64,000 nt of DNA from NCBI GenBank assembly GCA_951230915.1, contig OX579642.1, positions 3,410,001 through 3,474,000 of the forward strand, written 5' to 3'. The notes beneath the pieces are model-generated. The model was given only the letters and a program-made list of their open reading frames with translations. It did no database searches and was not told where the DNA came from. Positions 12,844 through 24,830 of this stretch are shown here, in pieces. The position numbers were made by a program, and so were the translations under genes. Each line of letters opens with the position of its first letter. The stretch's first letter is position 1. The stretch is from Antitrichia curtipendula (lineage: Eukaryota; Streptophyta; Bryopsida; Hypnales; Leucodontaceae).

Positions 12844-13690
12844 ATTTGCAATCTCTCTCTCTTCCTTATCTAACTCTGAGAAAAACGTTCATAGAAAGCG
12901 GACCAAATGACAAGACGAAACTCTGCAAGCGATTTTTAAACATAGACTACGTCATAACATGCTATAGTCGCTACTTCAACTTCTCATGCTATCCTACTCG
13001 TTTGAATTTCTATCATCCTCATGTCAAAGCACCGCCTATATTAGGCTTTAAGCATCCGCCTACAATTCGCATCCTTTTCTTCATGATCAAACCAGTTTCA
13101 ATCAATACGACACTTCACCTGCACCACTTCAAAGCACGGAAATCGGCAAATTTCAAAAAACCGTCGACTCCTTAACCCGCTAATAAACCTAAACTCAAGC
13201 GCAGAGTCCTCGCAAACAACGTCCAAATGCATCACACCGAAAACAGAGTCCGCGCATGCCAGAATGTTCACCGAAGCAACATCTCAAACTCAGAAGATTA
13301 CCGTTTAGAAAAACGCATCGTAAAAATGAAACGTAGTCCTCGTTCGATAATCTCTAAAAACCCCAAGAACGGATTAAAACGAGTCGTAAATCATTCGAAA
13401 GTTGGGCGTTTTCTTCGCTGAAATGAATATCGGCAAAAGAATCCTCGCAGAAATGCAATAATCGGGAATAAGCATGCTCGTTCACGGAATGCTGTTTCGA
13501 TCCGATCAATCTGCTTTCCGGCGCGAAAAATTTGACTCCTTTTCCCGAGTCGGAGTTCGTCTCTCCGAAACGACGAAAACACGCAGGGGTAGCACTGTTG
13601 CTATCAATCTGTATGAAATATAGATTTTGGAAGATTCATGTACAGAATGAATAGATTTGAGATCATTTTCTATATATACAGAAGATTTGA
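12844..13690 (-). promoter_or_regulatory. TLK 5' leader and promoter region
   Basis: Directly upstream of the TLK ATG. The base composition is more balanced than in distal intergenic DNA. A possible 5'-UTR acceptor (CTTTTTCTCAG-like on the minus strand) lies about 30-40 bases before the ATG, so a 5'-UTR intron is plausible. No transcription start can be fixed by reading alone. Confidence 0.4.
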
Positions 13691-16140
13691 TTGGCACCGG
13701 GAATTCCCGCCAAACGGCAGGCTGACCTGGCCTTTCTTTGATTCAGCTGCCGGCTCGGTCGGACGAACGAAGACGATTTGACTCTGGTGGACATATTCAC
13801 AACACTCTTGAACTTCAAGGCAGAGGCCCCTTTGCTTTCCATGAATCAAGGCTCCTTGCATTCCATAACATCTTGAATGCAAGCTTGTCTAACTTATGTC
13901 TTGTGGGTCGGGGTGAACTGGCCCCGTCGCTCGTCCTGCCAAAGTCCATCCAGGGGTGCATATAAAAAAATGTTCCCTATTTTGTGCCGTGTAAAATCTA
14001 TTTTCTATAGCCCCTTAGCTAATTGGGGGTCTTTGATTGCAAATATGAATTCAGAATTTGCAAAAAAAAACATGCATGAAAAATTCAAAAATTCAGGATT
14101 TTCCCATGAGGACGAGTGAGGGGGGCAATTCACCCCAACCTGTCTTGTGACAATATAATTCAATACATTCTTCTAACACAACATATTTTTATTATTCTTG
14201 TTAGAGGCCGTTTCTATTAGGTGCATGGACTTGCTGAAGCAAATGTTGCAAGCGCTTACCATTGCAATCAAAGGTTTGGGTTCCCCTCTAGCTTCTCTCT
14301 AGCTACATTTTGGCTTTGTAGAGCTGAAGGCCCTAGAGGGGTTCAAAATTCAAGAAAGACATAAATTTAGATGTCACTTTGTAGAATCTCTGGATTTGTG
14401 GTTCAGTTCACTAGCTTCTATTGATTTTGAGGGAGCTCAAGTTTCAAAAACTCAGATGCAATGGAAACAATTGTACCCATTTGGAGGGGCTAGGGAGCTC
14501 CCAGTTCCCCACCAATTCCAAACCCTCTAAGCAAGCAATGGAAACTAACCTTAAAACATCTATAATGGACGCACATGATATTGAAGCAACAAATGTACGA
14601 TACAATGGTGTAAGAGGACCAATACTATTGGTGAGGGAGGTGAAGTGCAATACTCTCTAATGCACTAGAAGAAAATTGTATTGAAGTCAATATATTATGA
14701 GTATCATTTAATTTTTTGTGTCCCACAAACATGAAATTCAACTTGTTTCCATATCACCAAAAAATTGTAGTAGTAACAAGAGAAGTTGCATGGGTGCCTT
14801 TTGTCTAATTGGCAACTTTTGACTGATATAGATATAAGGCATTTGGCTTAAGTAGGAGACCAAGCTTGTCTTGAAGTGCTCAATGTGCAATCAATCTACC
14901 TTGAAATAGATTTGTTGTGTGGTATTTGGCTTAGAGCAAAAATGCAGAACATGCCACATACTAAATTTTATCACAAATTGCAACACAAATGCATTCATTA
15001 AATTGAGAAAATTAGCTTGGTTGTAGTCCCACTAGTTGACATGACATTATCGTGCTAGAGCATGCAACCATTAAAGAGATTCTTGGAATATTGTTGTAGA
15101 TGGACACTTGCCTTCCCTCTAATTTTTCATTCAAAAATGTTATAGTGCAAGGGCATACACACTTTCAATACAATTTTTTTGGCAACTAGAAACAATTATT
15201 GACTTTGGACTAAAAGAGAGGAGGCTTTGCATGGATAGAAGCTACCTCGAGGAAGTTTGAATAATTATTTGAAAAGCGAGACATTTTTCTATGGACAAAT
15301 CTTCCTAACATAACTATTTGTTGTGATGTCCAACACATGTGTGAAATACAGCAAAAATAAAAAACACTCCAAAGAAGTCAAAAGCACCCACAAGTCTTTG
15401 TGTAAATTGAAGTGTTCTTTTTTGTTTTGCTTTTGTATTAGTAGAAGGATACAACATTTCAAACGTGGAATGAAATGGAATGTAATCAATTATTATATAA
15501 TTACATGGAAACATACAAAAAATGCACTTGTATTATATATCAAAGTTGTATAAGAAAGTATCATTAAAATATTAGATAATTCTTCTTTTTGTAATATGTG
15601 TAGTAGCATTTTTTTCTATGCACATTACAAGTAATGATTATATTATTTCAATTCATTTTTCACGAAGACTACATAAATATTTCCATCAATGAAATTTGTG
15701 TAACAAAAACACAAATTAATTGTTGGACTTTGTTGATTTGTCCTAGTAATAAATGTGCCAAAGAAGTGTCAATATGAATTTTTTTTAAAGGAAATTAGCA
15801 CAATATAATAATATTTCAACATATACTATTTTAAATATATTAAAATAGTGTAATTTTGATGAATTAGTGTCACATGCATTCGTACAATACACTTTTGTCA
15901 TTTTCAAACACTCACTTAGGTAACAAAACAATTATTATTCAAGGTGCTACATAAGATTAAATAGAACTCTCAACCATTGGGAACATACCACATGACACTT
16001 CAAAATTTTAGGCGTTCCTGGTTCGAATAAATTACGCAGAAAAGTGACCTCAACCTAAAGTAGGACATGAAGTAAAAGCAGAATCTAAGTATTAGGAACA
16101 TGAAAACTTGATATTACGGTTGCTTCATGTTCACTATAAG
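13691..16140. other. AT-rich intergenic DNA
   Basis: A long stretch between the divergent TLK and NOL12-type genes. I see no coding exon, RNA gene or clear transposon terminus, only small unsupported ORFs and A/T tracts. Confidence 0.4.
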
Positions 16141-16205
16141 CAGATTTTGGGTTCTGGTTTTGGGTTTGGGTTTTGGGTTTTGGGTTTAAGGGTTTTAGGG
16201 CTCCA
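16141..16205 (+). promoter_or_regulatory. TTTGGG-rich, telo-box-like tract upstream of NOL12-type gene
   Basis: A run of GGGTTT and GGTTTTGGG units ends in AAGGGTTTTAGGG about 150 bases before the start codon. On the other strand this reads as CCCTAAAACCCTT, close to the plant telo-box AAACCCTAA. That box is common near the start of ribosome-biogenesis and translation genes. Function here is inferred. Confidence 0.4.
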
Positions 16206-16351
16206 GGGCTCACCCCACGAGGTCGCTCCGCCAGTTGATTCGCAACAGCCTGCTTCAAAACTCGATTGCAAAGCTCAATTGCGTTTCCGTGTCATCTGGT
16301 CCCAAGGATTTCAGCTTTAGGGTTCCGTTTTCAATTAGGTTTTTTCCGGCC

Positions 16352-17788
16352 ATGGACGAAGAGGATGTCGATGCGACTCCAGGAAATACTGGCCATCACG
16401 TGACGAAGCGATTCCGAAAGAACAAGTTCGCCGTTGCAGTATTTGATGAGAAGGCCCGCGAGTACGCCGTCACTTCCGCTTTCTTTTTCTCGTCTCTATT
16501 TCATTAATTGAATGAACGAATTGTCGTTTTTGTGAAGGACATTCCCTGGTCGAAACCAATATCTAGGGTTTGCGGGAAAACATGATGTGGTGCAGAGTGA
16601 TAGTTTTTGTTTTCTGCAAGTGAAAATTGGCGTGCGGGTTGTAGTTTTCGTTTGAAGCGGGTCTCTGGAAGTCAATTTTCGCATGAGAAGTGGTTTCTTT
16701 GTCGTGGTAATCGTTTGCAGGGAATATTTGACTGGATTTCGCAAAAGAAAGAATAAAAGGCGGAAAGTTGCAGCTCAGCAGAATGAAGTTAAGGATAGGC
16801 AACGACGGCTTCAGGAGAGGAAGGAAGTAAGCTTCTGCTCTTGCCATCTTGTGTGAAGGAGATGTGTACTTTGCAATCAGAATCCTTTGTTTATTTAGCT
16901 CTAACTTCAGGGTTACCGGAAAACAGAGTATTCGTGTCCTCACATGTTTTCAATTGCGTTTTCAATTTGCCATCGACTGCGTCTTTTCGATTTTGTTTTG
17001 GAAGACTGTTCTTAAACTGGAAGTACACATGCAATTGAAAATCGTTAGAAAACCTTCAAATTAGAACTGAACTAGAAATTGAAAAAACAAGAATGTTCCG
17101 TTCTAGTTCGTTTTTCAGTGACACTGCCTAGAATTTATGAATCTTGGGTTCACGGACCGAAGATGTGACGGAATTCAGTAGTTTGGAGAGGTTCTGGAGT
17201 ACCGCACATTGTGTCTTGGATTGATTGTATGCTTTATTGCAGATAAGAGAAGCAAAGAAAGCTGCTTTACTTGAGCAGAAGGCAAAGCCAGCTGAAGATG
17301 TCGACGAGGGGAATGAGACTGAAGCCGAAGAGTCAGAGGTCGCAGAAGACGATGCTTCAAAAATTGCTGGTGCGTGTCTACATTAACTATCACTTTTGTG
17401 CAAGTTACGGGTTTAGTATTCATCTTTTGATTTTTATTCATGCAATTCATGTTGTAGAAGCTCACAATTTTGGGTTGACCTGATGATTTCAGGGACCACA
17501 ACCTATGATGATGGGGACACGACTATAGTTGTGACAACTTGTAGCTTAGTCCCTGAAGATGATGAAGAAGAGAACCTCCAGGAGGTACCAAAACAAGTCC
17601 TGAAGCCCAAGACTGTATTAGGTAAGAGAGCGTCTGTGCCACTGGGTGCTACACAACCGAAGAAAGCCAAGTCAGTGAACAAGCCCAAGAAAATCGTCTC
17701 TGAGAAAAGAATAAAGAAGCTCTCCAGGCGAGAGAAGTCGGTCCCAAAGAATCAGAGATCAAAGAAGGGTGGAAAAAGGAGAAAGTAA
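16352..17788 (+). CDS. NOL12: NOL12/RRP17-type nucleolar pre-rRNA processing protein
   Basis: Family members (yeast Rrp17, animal Nol12/Nop25) are nucleolar and act in 5' processing of large-subunit pre-rRNA. Exons: 16352-16461, 16721-16826, 17243-17369, 17493-17788. They sum to 639 nt, giving 212 aa plus TAA, with all junctions GT-AG and in frame. The family core RFRKNKFAVAVFDEKAREEY then LTGFRKRKNKRRKVA spans exons 1-2 and is followed by a charged helix (RQRRLQERKEIREAKKAA). An acidic stretch (EGNETEAEESEVAEDDA) leads to a Lys/Arg-rich tail ending GKRRK that looks like a nucleolar localisation signal. The start ATG lies in a good context after TCCGGCC. The length matches the family. Confidence 0.88.
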
Positions 17789-18260
17789 GTTTTTTTGTAG
17801 TTTCATTTTATGATATTCTTGAAATGCAAACACTCCAAAACACTACTGCTTGCGAGAATAGACGCCTGGTATACTTATCACTGTATTGGACGAGAACTTC
17901 TAGCCTTTAGGTGTAGAAGTTTGCCTTAAAACATCATTTTTTAGTGTTGAGCATGCCTGCTGGTGTGCCACATGGACATAGTGGTTCTGTGATTTTGAAG
18001 AATCAGACCATGATAGTAGTGTGCATCACACTTCTCAGGAAATTCGGTGATGTTTGGCAACTCATTTTTGTTCTAAAGAAATGGCGCATTGTCAGGAGCC
18101 GTAAAATGACATGTTGGTGTTTTAATACTCAAAAGGTGTCATCTTTGTAAAGTTAGACAAGTCTGAACTGAAGATCCAAGGGTCGGAACCCTTTGACATT
18201 GAGGTCTTTTCCCCTGGGTTGGAAAGTCACCCATTTGCAATGCAGTTGCCATCCAAAAAC
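17789..18260. other. 3' flank of NOL12-type gene
   Basis: AT-rich DNA presumed to hold the 3' UTR. A 28 bp sequence at 18261-18288 begins the inverted-repeat pair described separately. Confidence 0.45.
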
Positions 18261-19012
18261 ATGCGTGACTAGTTAGAAATGAGATACTTTGGTTTTGTCC
18301 CACTTGTCAAGTGGATTTTGAATGCATATGAATATGTATTTTTTGGATATCAGATGAGAAAGCTATGAAAAGTTTTGAATTGTTGAAGTTTCTTATGGCA
18401 ATGCGGGTAGCAACGTAGACTACCTTTGAATCATGACCAAGGTCTTTGGGGGCAATACTTTTGTACAACTTGCAAGAGAACCACTCACATTCCTTTACAT
18501 TCTTGTATATTGGCAAAGGTTCACATATAAAGCGTATCATCCTTGTCCTTTGTTCAAAAAATAAAAAAATAAAAAAATAAAAAAATAAATCATAATTGTA
18601 ACTATGAGCAAAACATATAATTGTGACTAAGAACATAATAGCCCAAATTGCACAATGTCTTAACCACATCCTAGAATAAACTTCAAAATGGTTTAAATTG
18701 TCAATGAGTGAGATATGGTGGCTTTTGATTACATCAATGTTATTACAATACATGTGCCAAGCTTTTAAGCTCACGTGACGTGAGGATTTAAGTCTTTGAC
18801 AAGCCTTTAAGTTGTTTGTTTGTTTACTAACTTGCATATTTTTTGGAATATAAATAATACAATTTCAACTCCATTTCTTCCTTTTCTACGCATTTTTTTG
18901 CTCTCTTGTTTTTACCATTAACTATTTACTCTTCAAATTATCCATAGCCCAATTTGTGGCGATTTTGGGTGTACCCGCCTTAGAAGTATCTCATTTCTAA
19001 CTAGTCACGCAT
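18261..19012. repeat. 752 bp segment bounded by a perfect 28 bp inverted repeat
   Basis: ATGCGTGACTAGTTAGAAAT... at 18261-18288 recurs exactly reversed at 18985-19012. The enclosed DNA includes an (A6T)n tract at about 18556-18590. Near its right end is an orphan family B terminus (TTTTGGGTGTACCCGCCTTA at about 18963-18982). It may be a small transposon or an inverted duplication made when family C copy 1 inserted next to it. Confidence 0.75.
18556..18590. repeat. AAAAAAT heptamer microsatellite
   Basis: About four to five tandem copies of AAAAAAT. Low-complexity DNA inside the 18261-19012 segment. Confidence 0.85.
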
Positions 19013-19880
19013 TGTACAATTAGGTATTGAGTGCTTACAAACTGCGTTTTGGAGCAATTCAGAAATTTGTACATAATATAGAATGAAATTTTTTTTTTGT
19101 CTTTCATAATTACCACTCAATTCTTACCCAATCCCAATCAAGCATACCAAATTTCAGTTTCAAAGAAGCAAAATTCTATTTATGGTGAATTTTTTTAATC
19201 AATTTTTGTGGTTTTACGTGATATTTTATTGAGAACAATTGGTGATGAATTTTTTTAAATCAATTGCATGGATATGTAGGGAACATCCATATGCACATCT
19301 TTCGTATTAAAAAACACCCCTTTTAAGTAACAAAAAGATCATTAATAAAGAGTGTCATATGACCAAACTTTGGAGAAATGGATATCTCTATATTTTACCT
19401 TGATTAAGGCAAAGTAATTGTACCATTATGCTTAAATGTACAAAATTAGTTACTATGTGATGTGCAAATAGAAAACTCTAATTACAATAAAGAAATATCT
19501 ATTTTACAAATTTGGATACAATCACCCCAACATTGAAATCTCTATAGATGGAATTTTGAAGCTTTTTTGGAGATGCTTGTTGAAGGAAAGATGTGCATAT
19601 AGATTTTTCTTACAAATCTATGCAATCAAATTTTAAAAATTCATCATCAATGGTTTTCAATCAATGATAATGTAAAATTATGAATTTTAAATGAAACAAT
19701 TCACCAAAAATGGAATTTGGGTTTTTTGAAACTAAAATTTGGGTATGGTTGCTTGGGATTGCATAGGGATGCAATGATAATTATGCTTACAAAAAAAAAT
19801 ATCAATTATAATGCACATTCTAAAAGAAAATTGAATGGCTCCAAAACGGAGTTTGTAAGCTTTCAGTACCCGACTGTACA
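19013..19880. mobile_element. family C foldback element, copy 1
   Basis: The two halves are imperfect reverse complements. Left-arm landmarks such as CTTACAAACTGCGTTTTGGAG and ACCAAATTTCAGTTTC reappear reversed at the right (TGGCTCCAAAACGGAGTTTG). Arms are about 300 bp or more around a central spacer. The same internal order is seen in copies at 36.3-38.2 and 39.5-40.7 kb. No transposase ORF is present. Confidence 0.75.
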
Positions 19881-20534
19881 CCCGCAAACATGCTCAACAC
19901 TAAGAAATGAAATGGGTTCCCACTCTCATTTATGGTATTGGACAAAATGTGGAAAAATCGTGTTGATACTTCTCATGTTCGTACTTGTTGTATGATACTT
20001 AGCGTAAACAAAATAGGCAAGTAGAACATGTCAAAGAAGACTCAAACAAACTCCGGTAATTTCTCAACAGTTTGTTTCGTTCAGCATCATATCTTCTCAC
20101 AAGTCTGTCTTTTATCACTCCTCTCAGTACACACTTGTCTGGAACCATAGCATGTCAGACATAGCAATCAGGTAACGATACCCAGAAACAAACATTAGAC
20201 TTCAAGTTATGTTACCATTTTAATTTCCCAAATGTCTGTACAGAGAAACGAATTAGTAGATAGTCAATCTCATGGCACATATTAAAATTTACAATGCCAG
20301 GAACTCTCACCTGCATACCCAGAAATTGTTAATGGTGAATAGCTACCAGAAAAGGAAACAACACCCTTCACACATCTCTTCCTTTCTATTTTTCTGTTAG
20401 GGCTCAGTTCTACACGTGTGGCGGAACTCCACGAACAGGAAATCTTGGTACAACTGTTTACAAAACTCACAATTTCTGTTATCTAATCTCAACACTCATC
20501 TAGAAGAGAAAAGGCACACAGTTTTTCCAAGTTG
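19881..20534 (-). other. 3' flank of RNF10-like gene
   Basis: DNA after the stop codon of the leftward RNF10-like gene, presumably its 3' UTR. Nothing else recognised. Confidence 0.45.
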
Positions 20535-23054
20535 TCAATAGCGCCTGCCTCCTGCTGTAGAAAGTAAGACCATCGAACCTTTCTTGTTCTTCCTACCACT
20601 CTTCCCACCTGAAACACTAACCTCATCCGGATTGGATTTGGAAGGAGCCTGTGCTTGAATAATATCTGCAAACGACAAACTGGATGGTCCTTGACCACTT
20701 GATTCCGCCTTCGTGACATTGGAGCTTTGCCTAGAGGTTGAGCCCCATGGAGAGGAAGGAACTGACTCCACAGGGGTCAATTGCGGCGCATCGTAGGCAG
20801 AGGCATATCCCATTTTCGCGACATTCGAAAACAACGAACGGCTGTCACTTGGTGGACTTGCAGTCACCACCGTTGTTGTTTCCTCAAGCTCAAAATCATT
20901 GCTTACAGGGTCCTCCATCTGCAGCGATTGCATATATGCGACAAAGTCAGCAGGAGATGGAGCCCGAGGTTGTGAAGCCGCCATCGAAGCTGCCAGGCGC
21001 TCCTCCTTGGCCTTTTCAACCTTTTCCTGCTGAATGACTCGTCGACGTCTTTGCTGACGAGTACGAATCTCCTCAGAAAAGGGTGTAAATGCGTCCGGCG
21101 GTAGCATCTCACTCAAGTCCACCTCACATAACCAAAAGTGGGCTGTCAATGGTAGGTGGCTAAGGTATCGGTATCGCTTCCTTGTCCCCTCCGTCTGTGT
21201 GACAGATTCCAATTCTACAATATCTGCCTCAATACTTGAAGGCAACGACTCGTAATCCCCATAATGTTGGAGCAAAGCTTTCATGTTGAGGGGATGCAGG
21301 ATCAGAAACTGCCCGTCAGCAGACTGGTAAAATGTGTACGCATCTGACTCGTCCTGATCTCTTTTCCCATCCTTCTGTTTCTTATCAGCATCAGCAACAA
21401 CGGGATCCTTGGCCTCCATAACGAGATCCTCCCAATCTGATGGACTCCCCACATCGCTTTCCTTCTCTACAGCGACGTATTCATCTAGTTCCGGAGCAAA
21501 CTTTTCTGTCTCTGGTTCTACTCCCTTCTCAGAAGCACGTCTTTCTAAATCATCTGCAAAAGCATTTTCATAAACCCAACCCGCTTCCTCTTTCAACTTG
21601 GTCATAGCGGCTTCCGTTTGAGCAGCTACATCGGTCCCCTTGTTCCCACCCGGCTGCCGTTTGGACACTGCATTCTTTGCCAGATTGACATCCACTGGAG
21701 CAGGCTCCAGCTCTCCGCCATCTATACTGCTCAGAGACTGAGCTAAGCTGCCTTCTGCCGACTTATGGAACCCTGACTTTGGCTGCGCAACAATTCGCTG
21801 TCGCACTGGAGGACTGCTGGACAGAAAGTCCAACGTACGGTGCTCCGTCCATGCTACCTTCCGCTGATGTAGCTGATCAATAGCCTCATACACATACGGG
21901 ACGACATCCAGATCCTCACTCCCATGATTCTCGGCACGAGAAACCCATGCAGTAAGATCCGCCACAGCAATGTCCGTGACATGCTCAGTCTCAGAAGTGA
22001 GGGTGAACTTTGAGTAAGGATGGAACTGGCCTTCTTCACTATACGCTAGCGCACCCAAGGAGCCCTTGCTCTTCTCGAAAGGAGTTATAGAGTTTTTGGC
22101 ACGTGTCAGCAGGTTGAACTTCATGAAATCACCTGGACGGTACTGCTGCACTGGGCTGATGACCACAGTCCGCATCTCCTTCACAGATATCATGGCGAAG
22201 CAAAGAGGACACTTCTTCCACGGATCTCCGCGCTGCTCGCCCAGCATGAAGTAATGTAAGATGCAGGGAAAGCAAAAGATGTGACCGCATGAAGTTATCT
22301 GGGGACATAACGGGGGGGTGTCGAGACATATGGGACACTGCACTGGCACTGGAGCTGTCATATTCACAGCAGCAACATCTTCCCACTGTAGCATCTTGTC
22401 GGGATCGCTTGCATTGAGGACGTAGTCGCCCAAGTCAGACACCAGGAACCGAAAGTTCGCTTGCAAAAAGAGCTCCTTGTTGTAAGGCTGTGCCCGCCTT
22501 TGTCTTCGAGAAGGAGGTTGGTGGGATCGTGGAGGGGGCCGCACAATGGGATCATACTGGAAATTCAGAAGATGGTTGGCCTTCAAACTTTGGTTCTTCT
22601 TACCCCCAGGTGGGGTAGAACCCACGGCACCACCACCATCCTGCAAAGATTTTGCGGATCCATTTCTGACTGGAGAAGCAGTAGCCTTACCTGCCTTTAT
22701 ATTGACATTGGTCACACTTCTGTTATTATGATCGGTTTCATGACCACCCTTTCGCCCTCCTGTTCCCGAACTCGACCCAGGGTTATTGAAGACGTCTTGG
22801 TCAATTGGGTCTCCCACATGGAAAAACGACGCTGAGGCTGAAGGAACTGGCACAAACTCTTTAGCAAAAGGGTTGAGCTTTGGGATTTGTCCCTGGGTTG
22901 CAACCTCAGATTCCTGGCCATCCTTACTACTCCCAAAGTGCCCACTCCCATCAAAGTGGACACTGCCTCCTGCAGCTCCATGTCTTGAAGATTTGTCTCT
23001 AAATTGTTGTCGAGGTGCAGACGATGGTGCTACAGAGGTAGACGAGCTGGACAT
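20535..23054 (-). CDS. RNF10-like RING E3 ubiquitin ligase with PAM2 motif
   Basis: The 839-codon gene has no intron in the coding region. A C3HC4 RING lies at residues 240-285 (C240, C243, C256, H258, C261, C264, C282, C285). The preceding FLQANFRFLV...DPDKMLQWEDV block and the following HPYSKFTLTSE and FYQSADGQFLILHPLNMK blocks are of RNF10 type. Human RNF10 ubiquitinates small-subunit ribosomal proteins on stalled ribosomes; a similar role here is inferred. Residues 60-69, LNPFAKEFVP, match the PAM2 motif that binds the MLLE domain of poly(A)-binding protein. A basic/glutamine-rich helix (RTRQQRRRRVIQQEKVEKA) lies near the last fifth, and the N-terminus is low-complexity Ser/Gly. The ATG chosen is the first in the frame and follows a plausible leader. 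Confidence 0.9.
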   Translation of the reverse strand: MSSSSTSVAPSSAPRQQFRDKSSRHGAAGGSVHFDGSGHFGSSKDGQESEVATQGQIPKLNPFAKEFVPVPSASASFFHVGDPIDQDVFNNPGSSSGTGGRKGGHETDHNNRSVTNVNIKAGKATASPVRNGSAKSLQDGGGAVGSTPPGGKKNQSLKANHLLNFQYDPIVRPPPRSHQPPSRRQRRAQPYNKELFLQANFRFLVSDLGDYVLNASDPDKMLQWEDVAAVNMTAPVPVQCPICLDTPPLCPQITSCGHIFCFPCILHYFMLGEQRGDPWKKCPLCFAMISVKEMRTVVISPVQQYRPGDFMKFNLLTRAKNSITPFEKSKGSLGALAYSEEGQFHPYSKFTLTSETEHVTDIAVADLTAWVSRAENHGSEDLDVVPYVYEAIDQLHQRKVAWTEHRTLDFLSSSPPVRQRIVAQPKSGFHKSAEGSLAQSLSSIDGGELEPAPVDVNLAKNAVSKRQPGGNKGTDVAAQTEAAMTKLKEEAGWVYENAFADDLERRASEKGVEPETEKFAPELDEYVAVEKESDVGSPSDWEDLVMEAKDPVVADADKKQKDGKRDQDESDAYTFYQSADGQFLILHPLNMKALLQHYGDYESLPSSIEADIVELESVTQTEGTRKRYRYLSHLPLTAHFWLCEVDLSEMLPPDAFTPFSEEIRTRQQRRRRVIQQEKVEKAKEERLAASMAASQPRAPSPADFVAYMQSLQMEDPVSNDFELEETTTVVTASPPSDSRSLFSNVAKMGYASAYDAPQLTPVESVPSSPWGSTSRQSSNVTKAESSGQGPSSLSFADIIQAQAPSKSNPDEVSVSGGKSGRKNKKGSMVLLSTAGGRRY

Positions 23055-24830
23055 GAAAAGCTTGCAAAATACCTGAGCCCCTCGAGGTGCGCTCCTCCTC
23101 CACGACCCTCGTTAACGTACAACGTGATGTTGTTCAGCTCCTAGATATGAACATCAAGAATCCTGAAACATCACAGTCCGAACTCTTCCCAATCACAAAG
23201 TGACCCCAAAACTTGCATGATTCCCAGAAAACCAATAATCAGAGCATGTCTCTCCAACTTTTATTGTTTTAGAAAGCAATTACCCCCAAATATATAGCGG
23301 AATGAGGGTAGCGGAATTATAATATAAACAGAGAAACAAAGTCACAGTCCCTCTCGACAATTTGTTAAACCAGTGAACACTGCGATACGCTCAAACCTCT
23401 CTCCGTTTAACCCTATTCAACGCCCAAATCCTTTCTCTATTCTTTCTTTCATTTTTTGCTTAAATCTTTGTCCAAGTATAATACTTGCTTCAATTTCCAA
23501 TTGGTCATACGGAAGGTTGCTTTTTTAAGATTCAAGAAGTCCTTCGGATAAATGAGAAGTTATCTGGACCCAAAGTACTCTATTCAAAATTTAAATATGG
23601 AATTCAGGATGCAATGGGAATAGGGTTAAACTTACCACCTGGGATCCCAACTTTTTCAATGAGATAGTTTGAATGTGTGCCAAGTGTGGTACAGTCAATG
23701 ACAGTGAGGCAAGTGTGCAGAATATTCCAGGATATCGTTTTAGAGAAAGCCGTAATAAAGAAGTTGCTTGTGTAATAGATGCTTGTGTCTGAATCTCCTG
23801 GTTCCTATGTTCTTGCCATCAAGATGTAGGATGATTTTTATTATATCATAATTCAATACCCCAATTTTTTTCAATTTGCAGCACACTGATGCCTTCGAAA
23901 AAGAAACAAGCATAATGTACTCAAATATGGATATAATCATCCTTCCTCATACCGTATGTGCAGAATCTCTTTCACGCCGAGCCCAGATAATTGCAAAACT
24001 AACAGCACAACACATCACCTGAAACACACCAATCGATTTGTAATTGCCCTAATCATACAAACCCCCTCACCGAACGCCAAAAAACACACCTGCAAACTCT
24101 TTGAAATTGCAATTGATCCCAAACACACACACCTTGTAAGGCGAACGATTACTGCTCTAGAAACGGCCAAATTCAATGCGGCCAAATTGCATACCACCAG
24201 AATCGCCATGCGTTGGTCAAAAAGACCAAAAAGTCGGACAAACGAAAATCCTCACATGACGACCACCAATTGGCCTATTCGGTCCTAGAAGGAGTTAAGG
24301 AAGAGTTTATATACCTTGCGTATGGAGCAGCCACACACGCGCCTTCAAAACACGTCGCTCGCCAATGCACACCTCACCGAAAACCCTACAAATCGAAACC
24401 TCGATATCCCTCACCAAAGCCCGCAAGAAACCCTCCCGTCGATCAACAATCCATCCACTGGTTCAATCCGTCCGGCTCCAATCTCCAATCCTCCCAAACC
24501 CTGTCCACACAGCAAGAAACAATCGATCAAATCCGAATTTAGCAATCTCACTACCGAAAACCAATCCCTAAACAAATGATGGCTCGAATGATGCGCAGAG
24601 ATGAAGTAAAAGAGGCGTGAAAATCGAAGAGGCGAAGACTTTTTTGGGTTACAGGCGGCGACTGCCGACTTACTTGCATGTGTGCTCCGTCCGAGAATGT
24701 GAGAAAATGCTGTGAGGGGGTTTGTCCGAGGTTTGGAGATTAGTCGCAACAGGTGCGAGGCGAAGATGTGAACGGATCGTTCCTTCTGTTCCCAAGGGTT
24801 TTCGGTGGTTAACTATGGGGCACAATTTTT
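23055..24830 (-). promoter_or_regulatory. 5' leader and promoter of RNF10-like gene
   Basis: About 1.7 kb upstream of the ATG. At about 24120-24140 the minus strand reads CGCCTTACAAG then GTGTGTGTG, a plausible 5' splice donor. A 5'-UTR exon near 24130-24780 joined across a leader intron would fit. Several open frames here have no family support. Leader structure is inferred. Confidence 0.4.

Noticed and set aside
13737..14119. Short overlapping frames in the TLK-NOL12 intergenic region
   Set aside because: No splice logic, motifs or homology visible.
24213..24542. Open frames of ~110 codons in the RNF10-like upstream region
   Set aside because: Overlapping frames on both strands with biased composition and no family motif; better explained as leader and promoter DNA.
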